Shown: in pieces, positions 1 to 46,943 of the stretch
Position numbering within the stretch: position 1 is the stretch's first letter
Layout: every line of letters starts with the position of its first letter
NCBI GenBank assembly: GCA_034670405.1
Contig: JAXDDX010000186.1
Coordinates: 701,997-765,996, forward strand
DNA: 64,000 bases
Origin: Hoplostethus atlanticus
Taxonomy: Eukaryota; Chordata; Actinopteri; Trachichthyiformes; Trachichthyidae
Direction of reading: 5' to 3'
Made by a program: the position numbers and the translations under genes
Notes under the pieces: model-generated
The model's database searches: none
What the model saw: only the letters and a program-made list of their open reading frames with translations
Told to the model about the DNA's origin: nothing

Positions 1-2144
1 GCTCAGTTCCAGTCAAGTACACCTGCCAGCACTATGGAGAGAACTTAGTTAGGGGCATGTTGCAGTGCATGAGTGTCCCTTTCAGTTTGTGCTGGCAGAT
101 GCCCAAGAGTAATCAGTGGCTATAGAAGACTTTTACTTTTTTCACTTAAGTCATTGCTGCTAAAGGAGGTGCCACAAGTTATTCATTGAACGCATTGTAT
201 TTTTGCACAGAGGGATATGAGCTTTTGTTAAAGGGGAATTCCGGTATTTTTAAATCTGGGCTCTATTTGTACAAATTTGTCATTTATACGGCAAAATAGG
301 TACAAAAAGTTTTGGAATTGCTCCAGTAGATCAACCAGAAAAAGGAGAAGTCTCGCTCTGAAATCTGAAAGATGAGGGGAGTTGTTGCATGAAGAGGTTA
401 AACAAAGGTTTCTGGTTAAAAAATCTCTGTAGCGATCCTTTCTATAATGTTGTCAGACACTTGTCAGACACACGAATAACAATCCGTGCACGTTCTTTAT
501 TTGGGATTTCGTCATTAAGATTTGAGGTTTAGATACGGATTTAATGAGGTTACCCTGTAGGATTCACAAACTTTCAAGCATGACTGTATATTCAAAAACA
601 GCTACTAGGAACACTTCCACTGGACTATTCCATAGAAGGAAAAGGAGCACTCCAGCCTGTTTATGCCCCTCTTTATCCTTTGAAGAATAAAGAATTAAGC
701 AGAGAGGAGAGTTCCTTTTCCTTCTATGGAATAGTCATATTGATGTTCCTAGTAGCCATTTTGGAATTTGCAAGTCCTAGTTGAGCACCACCTTTTTCTC
801 CATTTTTTTTCCTGTGGTTGAGCTGGGTTGAAGCGCATTATGATACAAACACTCATCATGACTGTATTGTAAAAGCCATAACCCTTTGAAGAACTTTAGC
901 ATTTCAGTGATAATAAATCACAATCAATGGACACAAACGAGCCCTTTTCTGAACATTTCTGAACAAATGTAATCAGACAAATTGAAAACTTAGTGTTATA
1001 AAGAATGACAAGCATATTTTTGATAAAGTACTGCAGCAAAAATAGTTCTAATCCCATGATGGTGGTATTTGGGTGGATGGGGTGGGGCTATAATTGAAAT
1101 ACTGGTTGTCCATAATGTAATCAAGAATAAATATGTATTCACACACTACTACTGCATCAATAACTTCACACAGCTTTGTCAGTGAACATTTTCCTAAATT
1201 AAATGTGCCCTAAAATCCGGCTTTATCATTTATCAAGAAACTCCTTCACCACCCAATAGAGGAATTTCAGGTTGGTTGCTGGAGCTAGTCTGAGTTCAAG
1301 CCTACAGTTCTCTCGATTGGGACTGACAGTCACCTCAGTTGACTCGAGATCTGTTAATGCGGTTAAAGCCAACACAGGGGCGTCTCAGAAATATAACAAA
1401 AAAATAATTGTATTTGATTTATTTATTATCTTGACATATATCATTGATTTTGCATGCAGAGCATACGATAGGTATTCTACATTGGTGATGCTGAATCTAT
1501 TATAACCAGTATTGGAAATTCGAACAAATTTATTAACCATTTATATGCAACATGAACCTCATCCATGCTGATACCAACAGTCATCTTTCGTAGACTTAGG
1601 AAGTTTGCATCTGCCTTCACTTGTCATTTAGCAGCCATGTTTCAGGGCTTCCAAAGACGAGGCAAAGACAAGGAGACCTTGTAGAATATCCTTGTCACTG
1701 TTAACCCCAAACTGCAATGCAATTATTTTCTGGGCCTCCATTAATGAAACGAGGGGCGAAACAACCATAACAATGGGCGTCTCTCCTCTTTAAACTTTTA
1801 ACAAAACCTTTTACCGCAAATTTTATATTGTATATCCCACCTATAGCAAGAGTCCAATCAGAATCTTCGGAGTCAGGATGTCAGAATTCCCTGGCTCAGA
1901 AAAGAGCAGGTCCAGACCCACTGAATTGAATTCGGACTTGAAAATGGTCTAATTTAAATTTTCAGAAATGGCTCACAAATTGACCAAATCTGTGTTACTA
2001 ACTGTGTCAACCCAAAAATTGCAGCAACATAATTAAGCTGTAGATAGCATTCCTAGGGTGGCCGCATGTCACAAATTGTTTCACAATCAACAATTTTGTT
2101 GAATGTGAAAGGAAAGAATCTTTGCTTTGTTTCATGATGTATAT
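1..2144. other. fbxo38 intron sequence, left edge
   Basis: AT-rich non-coding DNA. Apart from the palindrome at 598-760, no gene or recognisable repeat was seen. Short open frames here lack splice signals and similarity. Confidence 0.6.
598..760. repeat. Foldback/MITE-like palindrome
   Basis: Arms of about 50 bp read GCTACTAGGAAC, then ACTATTCCATAGAAGGAAAA on the left; their reverse complement closes at about 757. About 50 bp of unrelated loop separates them. The flanks do not show a clear target duplication, so the superfamily is not assigned. Confidence 0.7.
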
Positions 2145-2336
2145 CAGAGTTCCTCAAATCCGGGCCTCCGGGTCCAGAGTGCTGCTGGTTTTCTCTCCTA
2201 CCAGGAAGTTAATTGCATTCACCTGGCATCCCAGGTCTTCATCAATCCCTGATTAGACAGCTAGAATGGAAAGTACCTGGCAGAATAGAAAACCAGCAGT
2301 ACTCTGGACCCCGAAGCCTGGATTTGAGGACCACTG
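2145..2336. mobile_element. Non-autonomous hAT-type MITE
   Basis: Terminal inverted repeats of about 56 bp start CAGAGTTCCTCAAATCC on the left and CAGTGGTCCTCAAATCC on the right. The element is flanked by a perfect 8-bp duplication ATGTATAT (2137-2144 and 2337-2344), the hAT signature. It is 192 bp long and has no coding capacity. Confidence 0.88.
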
Positions 2337-2474
2337 ATGTATATGAACAGGGAAATGTGTTACCGATTGTCAAGCTGTCTGTCGTATCATATATACCATG
2401 ATATATATTATTTATCAACAAACCTAACACCAACCCTAAACCCCCACCACAACTCCCCCAAAGATGAGGTATAC

Positions 2475-36754
<34,280 letters not shown>

Positions 36755-36997
36755 CACTTCCAGGTCACAGGTCAGGGTCATACACACACACTTCCTCCCT
36801 CCTCCTGTGGCTCGGACGGCTTGGTTACTCAGACATGAACCTCAACTCTGAACACAACACCACACAGAAAGACAGAGGGGTGGGAGAGGGGGAAGAAGAA
36901 ACAGAGAGATAGATGTTCTTTAATAAACCATCTACTTAATAAACAGATTAAAAAGACAAAGCTGACCCAGCCCCTGCCACACCCTGAACACATGCAT

Positions 36998-36999
<2 letters not shown>

Positions 37000-37042
<43 letters not shown>
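37000..37042. repeat. (AC)n microsatellite
   Basis: About 21 AC units in fbxo38 intron 1. Confidence 0.95.
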
Positions 37043-37044
<2 letters not shown>

Positions 37045-37059
37045 ACCCAGCACCCACGA

Positions 37060-37400
37060 TGTAAAATACCTTACTAAAGAGCATAACAGCAACACCCATA
37101 CACAACATGCAGCACCAACAAAACCACCACAACAGCCAATACAAATAGCTCCTCCCAGGCCCTAAGCATTCTTGAAAGCCATCACATCATTCCTGAGAGA
37201 ATAGTTAACAGAGTCCGCCCTAAGGCGTGCAGAGACTATCCCCCTGAACAGGATCACAGGGTCTGAGACTCCTGTGCCTCTAACCATCCTGTGTGTTAAC
37301 CATATGGCCAACTTGTCCTGAGCAAAGCAACTTGCAACAACGTGCAATTTGCAACAACAGCATTCTGCACCAACTAGAGCCGGGCCACTGAAGATTGGCT
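37060..37400 (-). mobile_element. Tx1/L1-like LINE ORF2 C-terminal fragment
   Basis: The minus strand reads FAQDKLAIWLTHRMVRGTG, then SDPVILFRGIVSARLRAD and NYSLRNDVMAF. This matches the C-terminal pattern of fish Tx1-type L1 ORF2 proteins (AKLAIW...VFKGLV..RLR...Y). Only the last part is present. Confidence 0.65.
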
Positions 37401-37460
37401 AAGGCAGGAAAACAAGGCATTGCAGTAAAGACGTGAAGAGATAAAAGCATGGATAAATCG

Positions 37461-38760
37461 TAGAGATGCACCGATTGCAATTTTCTTGGCCAATTCCGAT
37501 TTCCGATTTATTAAAAGCCTGACCTGCCGATTCCAATTTTCTTTCTTTCTCTAATTGACAGCATACAAACATTTTTGGAACTTTTCTTTCATGGTAAATT
37601 CAATTGTATGTTCATAATAAAACACTGACTATTAAATAACTATTTTCTCCAAAACTGCACTAGGTTACAGGACCTTCTCTCACTCTCACTCAAACAAATC
37701 TCAAGATAAAAAAAGTGCTCCAGGTTACTGGACAGAGCTTTTTTTTGTACAAATAAAGTCCAACTGAAAATGAATTGCAGTATATCCCATTTTATCTAAC
37801 ATGTTTTACTTTCCCAAAAGAAAACAGGTGCAACAGATTTATATAACACACCTAATGCCATTTATTTACATCAAATGTTTTCCATTACCTTTAAAAATGC
37901 ACTAGATTACAGGACCTTGACCTTTTTCTCTTTTTTTACACATCTCAAAATAAAAAAGTGCACCAGGTTACAGGACAAACCTTTTTTTTTTTTTTTTTTT
38001 TTACAAACCTCCAACTAAAAATGAAGTGCAGTATATGTATTTTTCCAAATGAAAACCGGTGCAACAGGTAATAGAAACAGAAGAATATAACAAGGCACCT
38101 TTATTGTCAACATATGTATAGGCCTAATGCAAACACTTGAACATTAACCCTAAACCCCATTCCGTTCTATATTTCACTGTAGCGCCCAAGAGCGCCCGTC
38201 ATCCAATCATTTAAAATGTATCAAAAAAAGAAAATCAAGTTCTGAACTTTGTTTTTATATATACACTTCAAGTTGTCATCAACTAACTGGAAGCGGAAAA
38301 TGTTGGTCACAATGTTGACATTTTTGTAGTGTTTCATAGTTTAATTTTCTTATACCCGTAGTCATAAAAATGGCTGGACCGCCTAAGCGCCCCCGCTTTT
38401 ACAACCTTATGGGAGCGGTCAGATTATGCTGTGAAACATCCTGACACACCATGTATCGTGGAAAGTGCCGATCACAGTCACGTTTTTTTGATTGAAATCG
38501 CTAATGTAGTTTGATAAAACAAGCCTCAAATCAACTTCACTACATAGCGGGACCTACTGCCAGGGAAGGACACTTTTTCCTGGGAGGGAGTGCATCTAAG
38601 AGTCCGTCGGGAGAACTGACTGGTTTACGCAGAGTTTTCTCCTTACAAGTTTGAAGAGTGTTGTTGTCCGATCTTATTAGACTTCTTTATGGGTCTATAT
38701 CTCAGATGATCGGTCATGGCCGATCAAGCTGGTCACCGGCCAATCGATCAGTGCTCTCTA
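37461..38760. mobile_element. Non-autonomous hAT element with internal tandem units
   Basis: Ends TAGAGATGCACCGATTGCAA and, inverted, TAGAGAGCACTGATCGATTG. The 8-bp flanks ATAAATCG and ATAACTCT agree at 6 of 8 positions, fitting an old hAT insertion. The interior has two tandem units about 245 bp apart (GCACTAGGTTACAGGACC at about 37655, GCACTAGATTACAGGACC at about 37900). No transposase remains. Confidence 0.7.
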
Positions 38761-40116
38761 ATAACTCTCTCAAGATTAGAAAAATATAAAACTGGTGACA
38801 TTTTTACAATGTTTCTCAGTTGGAGAAAATGATTAAGTTCATTTTTTAACAGGCTGCTCAAAAATCATATATGGATCAAAAATGACACCTAGATTGAAGT
38901 GGATTTAATGCTTCAAGCTAGTGGACCAAGGCCCTGCTGAATCTTGCTTGTTAAGTGATCAGGACTAATAACAAGAACCTGTTTTCTCGAAGTTGGGTGA
39001 ATTTTTGTGACATTGTGTGAGCTTGTTTAGCTGGAATGAGAGATCAGCATAGCTGTGATAACAGATACCATTAAAACAACAAAGAATATGACCCAGGGGA
39101 AGTATAACGTACAGGGACAAGAGAATAGGCCCAAGTATAGACCCTTGGGGAACTCCACGTCTTAATGGGGTACATTAATGAGATCTTAATGATAAGATGA
39201 GACATAGTCACAAATAGAGACTGAACATATTCTGTTTGATAGGAATGATGCAAACCAATCAAGGGAAGTCCCTAAGATGCCCACCCACTGCCACTGAGTC
39301 TATTGAGAAAAGATTCCATGATCAGTGGTATCAAAGGCTGCACTCAAAGTCAAGAAGCAATAATATAGAGCATTCCCCAACATCAGCTTGCATTAAAATA
39401 TCATTAGTGAGAAGTGCAGTTTCAGTAGTGTTTTTAACAAAAACACTATTGAAATTGTATTGTACCAAAAATGTTATATTTCGACTAAATAGAGGAGCTG
39501 CTTAGATACAACTTTCTCTAGAACCTTAGATACAAAGGAAAGCTTACAAATATCTTTTTTTGGGAGTGATAGTTTTTTCAGGAGTGGCTGATATGGCCTG
39601 CTTAAACTAATCAGGAAACACCCAGATGTAAAAAAACAAACAAAAAAAAAACAGAAGGCTAAGACCAATATCACCCAATTACCTCTTTAAGGAAAGAGGT
39701 TTATAAGACAACTAGTGGACTGGATGATGATCGCATATGGGTCACAATATTAGTAAGGTTGTGCAAAGAAATTGGGCTAAAATGACTCAGCAGTTGTGGA
39801 TGGAGGTAAAATCTTAGCTCTGATATTGCTGATTTTTTTCAACAAAAAAATATAAAAAGCATTTCACGGTTGTCACTTAAGACACGGATAGAAGGGGGTG
39901 CAGGATTTAGAAGCAAAATGAAAATTTATCAGCAGATTGAGCATTAAGACTGTAGGAGCAGATGGTTTGTTTTCTTTGAAGGAATGTTATTTTTTTATTT
40001 TTAAGGAATGTTATTTGTAGACAACCAATGCATTTTGCAACAAATTGGTACTGCTGAATTGGTAGTGTCGACTGGCCTGTCTGATCACAGCAGGGGAGAG
40101 TGGGAGGGGCCTGTCA
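38761..40116. other. Intron 1 sequence holding a LINE remnant
   Basis: Apart from the reverse-transcriptase fragment at 39070-39350 the sequence is not assigned. No host exon was seen. Confidence 0.5.
39070..39350 (-). mobile_element. LINE reverse-transcriptase fragment
   Basis: The minus strand encodes [19 protein letters not shown] and PLG, the invariant RT motif of CR1/L2/Nimb-type LINEs. Upstream it encodes WVGILGTSLDWFASFLS. Frameshifts and stops show an old copy. Confidence 0.7.
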
Positions 40117-40955
40117 GCAGGCAATTATGCCACATACTCTCAGAAAAGCTCTGACTAACTGGATCTAAATTCTCTGCCTACATTTGACCTCTTGTAAGCT
40201 ATTGTTTATTTTTATGCTGTTATTCTCTTGTATTTCTGCATCATTTGTGTTTTCATGATTTTCCTTTTCTTTTCCCCCACACTAACTCCACACAGGAATA
40301 CTGATGCTCACTGTGCAGTGGAGGGTCTGGGTATGGGTGCTCAGGACACAGCAACCCAGATCCTCCACTGTTCAGGTACTGACTCACACAAATACAAGGA
40401 TTTTGGATCTATCTAAGTATGTGTTTCAATGTTGATTAACTTACTACTTTAGTTTATATTGTTTCATATATTTCATTGCCTTGGCAATATTGTTTTAAAC
40501 ATCCATGCCAATAAAGCTTGTTAAATTGAAATTAAGAGAGAGAGGATACACTCTGTTGGTAGAGAGAAAGGACAGACTAGTGCTGGTAGAGAGAGACAGA
40601 GGATTGACTAGTGTTGAGAGAGAGGACAGACTAGTATTGGTAGAATGAGAGAGCGGATACTTTTCTTTAATGAAACATCTCACGACAAAATGGTGTGCAT
40701 AACTAAAATTGACTTAAAAGACCACCAACCCCCTTATCTGCACAAATGCATACATAACAATAAGTTGTGAGGTCTAATGTAATGTTATCGCTGTGTGAAG
40801 CCGCTGGTCGTAACCAGTGACCATCGCTGGCTGTGTCTGAGTTGCACTCAATATCACATTCAGTGTCCTGAAATGAGCTTTTTGCGCACCTGCCTAGAGC
40901 TGGTAAACTAAATATAATTACCTGCCAAGAATCATTTTTACCTGTTTTCATTTTC

Positions 40956-41048
<93 letters not shown>
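40117..41048 (+). repeat. Left arm of a large inverted duplication
   Basis: It matches the reverse complement of 46944-47738. A chance 62-codon frame in this arm (40228-40416) and its mirror in the other arm differ at only two residues. The arm contains a LINE 3' end (CCAATAAAGCTTGTTAAATT), a GA-rich minisatellite and a long (AC)n. It has about 85 bp (around 40768-40850) that are missing from the right arm. Confidence 0.88.
40959..41048. repeat. (AC)n microsatellite, long
   Basis: About 45 AC units, much longer than the matching tract in the right arm (about 8 units at 46950). Confidence 0.97.
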
Positions 41049-41050
<2 letters not shown>

Positions 41051-42371
41051 CCAGTTCATTGGATAGCTGTTGATAAATGTTTACGTAAATAGTTAGTTTG
41101 ACGAAGACGGGGTGAAATGAAAGTGAAAGTGAAATTTTGAGATAAAGTGGATGAAAAAGGCAGGCCCTAAACACAGAAGCACTGATGTGCACGTGCCGTT
41201 TTAAAGTGTGTCCCGCTGAGTGCAGAGGTGAAATTTGAGGCAATCTCTCAGACATACACTTCGGATATTTTCCAGAGAATCAGGTCCGCTCTTTAACCGG
41301 AGTTGCCCTTCCACACATACAGCACACCACCGGAGAATGTCCGTTTTGGATGCGTTCACAACAACAGAAAATACTCCGGTTAGTTTAGGCAAGGGGTGGG
41401 GCCTGGGTAGAGCGTGCGGGAGACAGGACATGACGCAAAGAATAAGCTGCGGAAAGCACAGTATTTTGTTTACAGCACGAAGATGGCGGACGAAGTGACC
41501 GACTCACTCTCAGTGGCGGTTTTTGCGTTGATGTCAATACTATATACTATACAATAATGTAGTTAGACATATCCACAGTGTTGTTGTCTTCTTTGTCTGA
41601 TCTAGTTGCCTTCTTCCTCAGCCTTGGATGTTTGTATTATCCCGGTTTCGCGCCAGTCACATGATAAATACGTCATCAACACGCCCACTCGCTCATAGAG
41701 AATACTCCGGAGAATGTTCCACTCCATTCACAGTAGGGCACACTCGGCAAGAAAATGGATTTTAAGCCCCTTTCACAAGCCCCTTTCACACATGCAGTGC
41801 AACCCTGAACTTATCTAGACATTACTCAGAGAGGTTGTATGTGTGAACACAAATGTCCGAATCAGTTGGTCTGGAAATCAAACTGACTTTACCCACAAAG
41901 CACCCACCCACCCAGGCCCTGAACGTTGCTCATTTAATATGATATGAAATAAATAAAAAATATATCAAAACGTTGCCATATCTTTGCCAATTGAGAATGT
42001 ACAAAAGGTTTAAGGTCTAGGCTATAAAAATAAAAAATTACTTTTGTAATATTTTATTACAATAACATTATAATGCAATTACCCAGCCTGACGAAAATCA
42101 CTTTAAACTTTATAAACAGGCAGCTACATTGCCAGCTATGATAATCTGTCAATTTGACCGTAAACAGGTTAGTGTCCTCTTTCATATCAATTATGTAAAT
42201 TTTAATTACAACACTTTAAACACCTTTTACGTGTTTGTCCAGTATGACAGACGATTTTACTACCAGTGACCCAAAGGTCACATTTTCAGCATTTTAGGAG
42301 ACGTACTAACCTCCACTGCCTAGGGGTCCATCAGAGTCTTATTTATGATGCAACCTCTGGTCACATGACTA
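41049..42371. other. Spacer of the inverted duplication, left part
   Basis: Mixed sequence. The phrase GAAGATGGCGGACGAAGTG (41480) and repeated CCGGAGAATGT words (41332, 41708) look transposon-like but no ends were paired. No exon was recognised. Confidence 0.45.
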
Positions 42372-42830
42372 TCACAATGCATTAATGGCTGGAATGGGCT
42401 GGCAACACCGAGGCCCTGTACAAGAAGGGCCAGAGCAGACTCTACTTCCTGAGGAGGCTCAGGTCCTTCAACATATGCAGTTCTCTGCTGCATATGTTCT
42501 ACCAGTCGGTTGTAGCCAGTGTCATCTTCTTTGCGGTGGTGTGTTGGGGCACTAACACCAGGGCCAAGGATACCAACAGGCTGAACAAACTGATCAGGAA
42601 GGCTGGCTCTGTTGTGGGCATTAACCTGGACACCCTGGAGGAGGTGGCAGAGAGAAGGATGCTGGCCAAACTGCTGGCCATCATGGATAATGTCTCCCAC
42701 CCCCTCCATGACATGGTTATGAAGCAGTAGAGCTTATTCAGCCAGACTGATCCCACCACGGTGCAACAGAGAGCGCTACAGGAAGTCTTTCCAGAATTTC
42801 CCCAGAATTTCCCCCCGGGGATCAATAGAG
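42372..42830 (+). mobile_element. L2/Rex-like LINE 3' end
   Basis: Encodes KKGQSRLYFLRRLRSFNICS, MFYQSVVASVIFFAVVCWG, RLNKLIRKAGSVVGINLD and ERRMLAKLLAIMDN. This is the C-terminal region of teleost CR1/L2-like ORF2. It is followed by a short tail ending in ATCTATCTATC. It is 5'-truncated as LINE copies usually are. Confidence 0.8.
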
Positions 42831-43094
42831 TATCTATCTATCATTACGTTGTAAAACTGCTGCTGAATGTTTGTTATCCGGTATGACATTGAAAGCTCAT
42901 GGTTGACAGAAGCATTTGTACCATCAAATTTAAATTATCTCAAGAGTCACAATACTTTTATGCATCTATGGAAACACTCACATAATTGTGTCTATGGGCT
43001 AGATTTAAGGTTTTATTTAATTATTTCTATGTTTGTAGCAGATTTACATTTAGATTTTAGGGGTGGACAGTTATCTGGTATGACATTTTGACAC

Positions 43095-45300
43095 TTGACC
43101 CCTCCGACAGTGTCAGGGAGGTGACTGCTGTGCAGGTTCTCATTCTATCCAGCTTCATTAGGAAGAGTTGATGGTCCAGCCCTGGACAGGCAAATAAAGG
43201 ACGGCCAGTGATGCCCCAAACAAAAGAAATCCACCAGGGGCCTCATTACAGAAACTTCCTAAGTCTGAAATCCTATCTTATCTCAGTTTAGGATGACATT
43301 TAGGATTTTGGGTATTACAGAAACATGTTTCCTAACTGCATTTAGGAAAAACTCCTATCTTATCTTAGGATAGGAATTTAGCTATTACAGAACCGTCCTA
43401 ACTGAAGAATTTCCTAAGTTAGGAATCCTAAGTTAGGATGGCATAGACCCTGTCCTAAATTCAAAATAACTGCCAAAAATGGAAGCACCATTGTTGTTAA
43501 GTCTGTAAGGCAATGAAGATGGGGAACATGAACACCGAAATATTATGATTGAAAGGCTACTCAAACCGCATGATGACGTTTTAAATTTCCCGGACCATGT
43601 ATTAATGGGTATATATCGACTGCCAAGACGATTAATATGGAATTTGATATTGTCGGCCGATAATTATGATGAAAACTTTCCAAAAAGGTGGGGTTTCCTC
43701 TCCTCCACCGACATGATTAATGCCTCCGACTCATCTATATTAAAATTGAACGCCCGTCTTTTCTTGTCCATTATAATCGTCTAATCTATTCTAATCTTCA
43801 CTGAGCCAGTGACAGTTGAAGTGAGACAGCCGTTAATATTAATATATTAATATAATATTAATATTATAATATTAATATCCATATTCAATATACATTCTAA
43901 TCAAGGACACAGGCAGTCTCGTGTACATTCTAAACATAGATACAGGCATTACAGGACGAGTGCCGATTGAAGAATCGAGTTTACAGTTCTAGTTAGGATT
44001 TCTTAAGTTAAGATAAGATATGAGGATAGGACACAGCCATGCGTTTAGGAATTGCTTCTGTAATAGGAAGATAGGATTATTCCTATCTTTGAAACTTAAG
44101 TTAAGATAGGACAAGCAGTTAGGAAATTCTTCTGTAATGAGGCCCCAGAACCCTTTGGATTTCAGCCAGCAACCCCCCTGAGTGAGGTAGCACAGCTATG
44201 CTACCAGATTGTTGGTTCCTAGCACCTTCCCCTATATGACATCAGACAGAAGCCACTTCCATTTAGCCTCAATAGTGTGCAACATCCCCTCCCAATTCCT
44301 AGTAAACAAGCACTCTGGCCCCACATAAACTCCTAGGAGCTTAAGACGTGTCTCACTCCACTGTAAGCCCCGGGAACTGTGGAGGTGTAACCCCACTCAA
44401 TTCCCCTTAGTGTAGTGCCTCACTTTTGCCCCAGTTAACTCTGGCAGAAGAATCTTTCTGATTAATATTAAGCGGGCCTTTCACTTTTACATCTAGCCCA
44501 TCTCTAATCAATACAGTAAGGTCATCTGCATACACAGATTAAAAAAAACTGGCTTGTAAGACCTCATTGAGGTGCACAAACCTGTAACCTCCTCCTCAAC
44601 ATAGAGAGCAGAGGCTCTATAGCTCGTGTGTACAGCTGGCCAGACAGAGAGCAGTCCTGCCAGATACCCCTCCCAACCTGGACAGGCTACTTAGGCCCCC
44701 ACCCACCTTAATGAGACACAAGGCATCATTAAACAGCATCTTAATCATTGAAATAAAATGTGGTCCTAACCCAAACCTGGTAAGCACTCCGAATAAGTAC
44801 AAGTGGTCAACTCTGTCAAAGGCTTTCTCTTGATCTACAGAGATCGCTCCAGAGTCCAGAGTGGATTGTCTACATAAGTCTAGCTACATCATACAATTGG
44901 TCCTAGTGCACCACAGAGCCAATATACTTATTTAGTTTGTTGGTGAGACACTTGGCAGCTGCATTATAGTCTGCAAAAAGCAGAGCCACATGCCTCCTGT
45001 TCTTTAAATCATTCAAGTCCCCTTTTTTGGGCAGAAGGGCCAGAACTGCACGATGGCAGCTCAGTGGTAACTCCTCCGCCTCAATGCATTCACACAGAAA
45101 TTGTAAAATACGTTCTGTCCAACAATGTCCCAAAAGGCCCAAAAAGCCATCAAGCACCAGAATGAGACAGGGGGCCATTTGGGAGACTGCCTTAGACAGT
45201 TCCTCATAGGTTGACTCTGCTGATGAGAAAGCAGCGTACTGTTGGCAGAAGTGCCAAATGTGGGCTTTCCCAATATCCCATCACTGACTGAGAGACTCAA
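43095..45300 (-). mobile_element. Tx1/L1-like LINE ORF2 remnant, split by a Harbinger element
   Basis: Minus-strand RT motifs: PLSCHRAVLALLPKKGDLND and LKNRRHVALLFADYNAAAKC, then DQEKAFDRVDH followed by LYLFGVLTRFGLGPHFI, the PLSCRRAVLTLLPKKGDL pattern of fish L1-type ORF2. Several frame changes mark it as old. The segment before 43237 and that after 44146 appear to belong to the same LINE, interrupted by the element between. Confidence 0.75.
43237..44146 (+). mobile_element. PIF/Harbinger-type element, internally deleted
   Basis: Ends GGGGCCTCATTACAGAAACT and, inverted, GGGGCCTCATTACAGAAGAA, with subterminal TTAGGA/TCCTAA repeats. A 79-codon frame (43545-43784) reads FPDHVLMGIYRLPRRLIWNL, like the N-terminus of Harbinger transposases. 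The catalytic domain is missing. An AT-rich palindromic TTAATATTAATAT stretch lies at 43830-43880. Confidence 0.75.
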
Positions 45301-46396
45301 ATTCCTTCTTCTTCTTCAGCCTCCATCTTTCCAAAAGCTCTCCAAAACTGGTGCAAAAGGTGATATCTTGTAAGAGCTTTATATTGAATTTCCAGTACGC
45401 AGACTGACAGGGCCCTGGTGAAATTGTCGGATAAACAGTAACCAAGTGCGAACAGAACAGTTAAGAAAAACTGAAATAGTGACAAAAGACCAGCTCCAAA
45501 GTGCCAGCACATAACTTCTCTGGCTGCTGCTGTGTGTAGCTAACTGTTGGATAAACTGCACAAATGGCATGTAAGTGAGTTCTATGAAGGGGTAATTGCT
45601 ATATTTATGGGCCAATTTCAGGATAAGATTTATGGAGCAGGCCCTGGTTAGCAACTAACGTTAGCATTGCAATTCATTTAGTTTATGAATCCCACTTGGT
45701 ATCTGACCAGGATTACTAATACAACAGCCAGCTGCAAATCTGGAGCTCTAGCTAGCATTTTTTTCTAGTTCCAATTTTTTTTTTTGTAGAGTTGGCACCC
45801 CTGCTAATAACAATAGCATTACATTGACTGTAAGGATGGTTAAATTAGCCAATAGTTTATCTCTAGGCTACACACACACTGCTTTCTGTTGTGACAAAGG
45901 TCAGGAATTAATTTAGAGCAGTACTTGAAGCTCCGAGATTTATTTATTTCATGTAGTCATATATTGGCTTTTTGACATTTACGTTGTGACAAACTGAACT
46001 GGGTGGTTGATTTAGGGTTAGCGTCATACTGTGACAGTCACCTTGAGGACTTAGGCAAAAAGGAGCTCATCCAGGAAAACTCTATGGCTCACAAGGCTCT
46101 ACTGGATGTCATCCTCAACAAGCGTTGGCTGAAGGATGCACACAAATGCCTAACCTTCAGGGTAACCTTTGTGTTCTGAAACACTTGTAAAACACTCTCC
46201 TGTTAAGAAAGCATATTCTATGTTCTTATTGTCTTCCCTGCAGACACTTCCTTCTACTTCTTGACCCCCATCGTAGCCTGTCACCACCACAATTGACCCT
46301 AAGAGCCTGTGGAAAATACAGTACAACCCATCAGGGACAAATTAATACATGTGCTTCATAATTTCTGTTTCTTCTCATTTCTGTCTTCATAGATCT
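45301..46396. other. Spacer of the inverted duplication, right part
   Basis: No firm gene. At about 46005-46150 the plus strand shows one exon-like open stretch (DSHLEDLGKKELIQ, then AHKALLDVILNKRWLKDAHK) followed by GGTAAC. I do not recognise its family. Confidence 0.4.
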
Positions 46397-46469
46397 AGCA
46401 GAACTCCTGCTTCGTAGACTGCCGGTATACTTCTTTTACACCGGCAGTCTACGAAGCAGGAGTTCTGCT
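46397..46469. repeat. Perfect 29-bp inverted repeat with 15-nt loop
   Basis: AGCAGAACTCCTGCTTCGTA and GACTGCCGG at 46397-46425 are exactly reverse-complemented at 46441-46469. A transcript of either strand would fold into a stable hairpin. It could be a foldback mutation, a transposon end pair or a hairpin RNA; nothing else in the sequence decides. Confidence 0.9.
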
Positions 46470-46943
46470 CGCTGCCCTAGACTACTAATTTTCAACACAA
46501 CAAAGCGCCAAAGTTGATAAAAGATGGTACAAAAATTTGAGTATATTTGAACTCATCAAGATTACAGAATTAAAATTAATATGAATTTCTATTCCCCTTT
46601 TTCAAAAGATTTCAAATTACCTTTGTTATGAGTAAAACAACCTTTAACTGGCTAATACCATGACTAAAAATGACCATGAGTAGCTGCACTGAAACTTAGC
46701 AATTCATCTGATGCATAATGTCTGCTCATCAACTGTCAACGCTATGTAGTCTCACTGTCTGCCATGATAAGGTTATATTTTAAAACAAAATACAAGAGGA
46801 AATGCAATGCAACCACTGCAAGACGATCGGGGTCTGAAATGACCACCCATTGAGCACCAAATGCTGATTCTCAAACTTTATCCATGCTGACCACTGTGGA
46901 TCAATGGAACAATGGATCAATGGAACAATGAATCTGTACACAC

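Noticed and set aside
40703-41255. Minus-strand frames of Val-Cys repeats
   Set aside because: They are translations of the (AC)n tract, not proteins.
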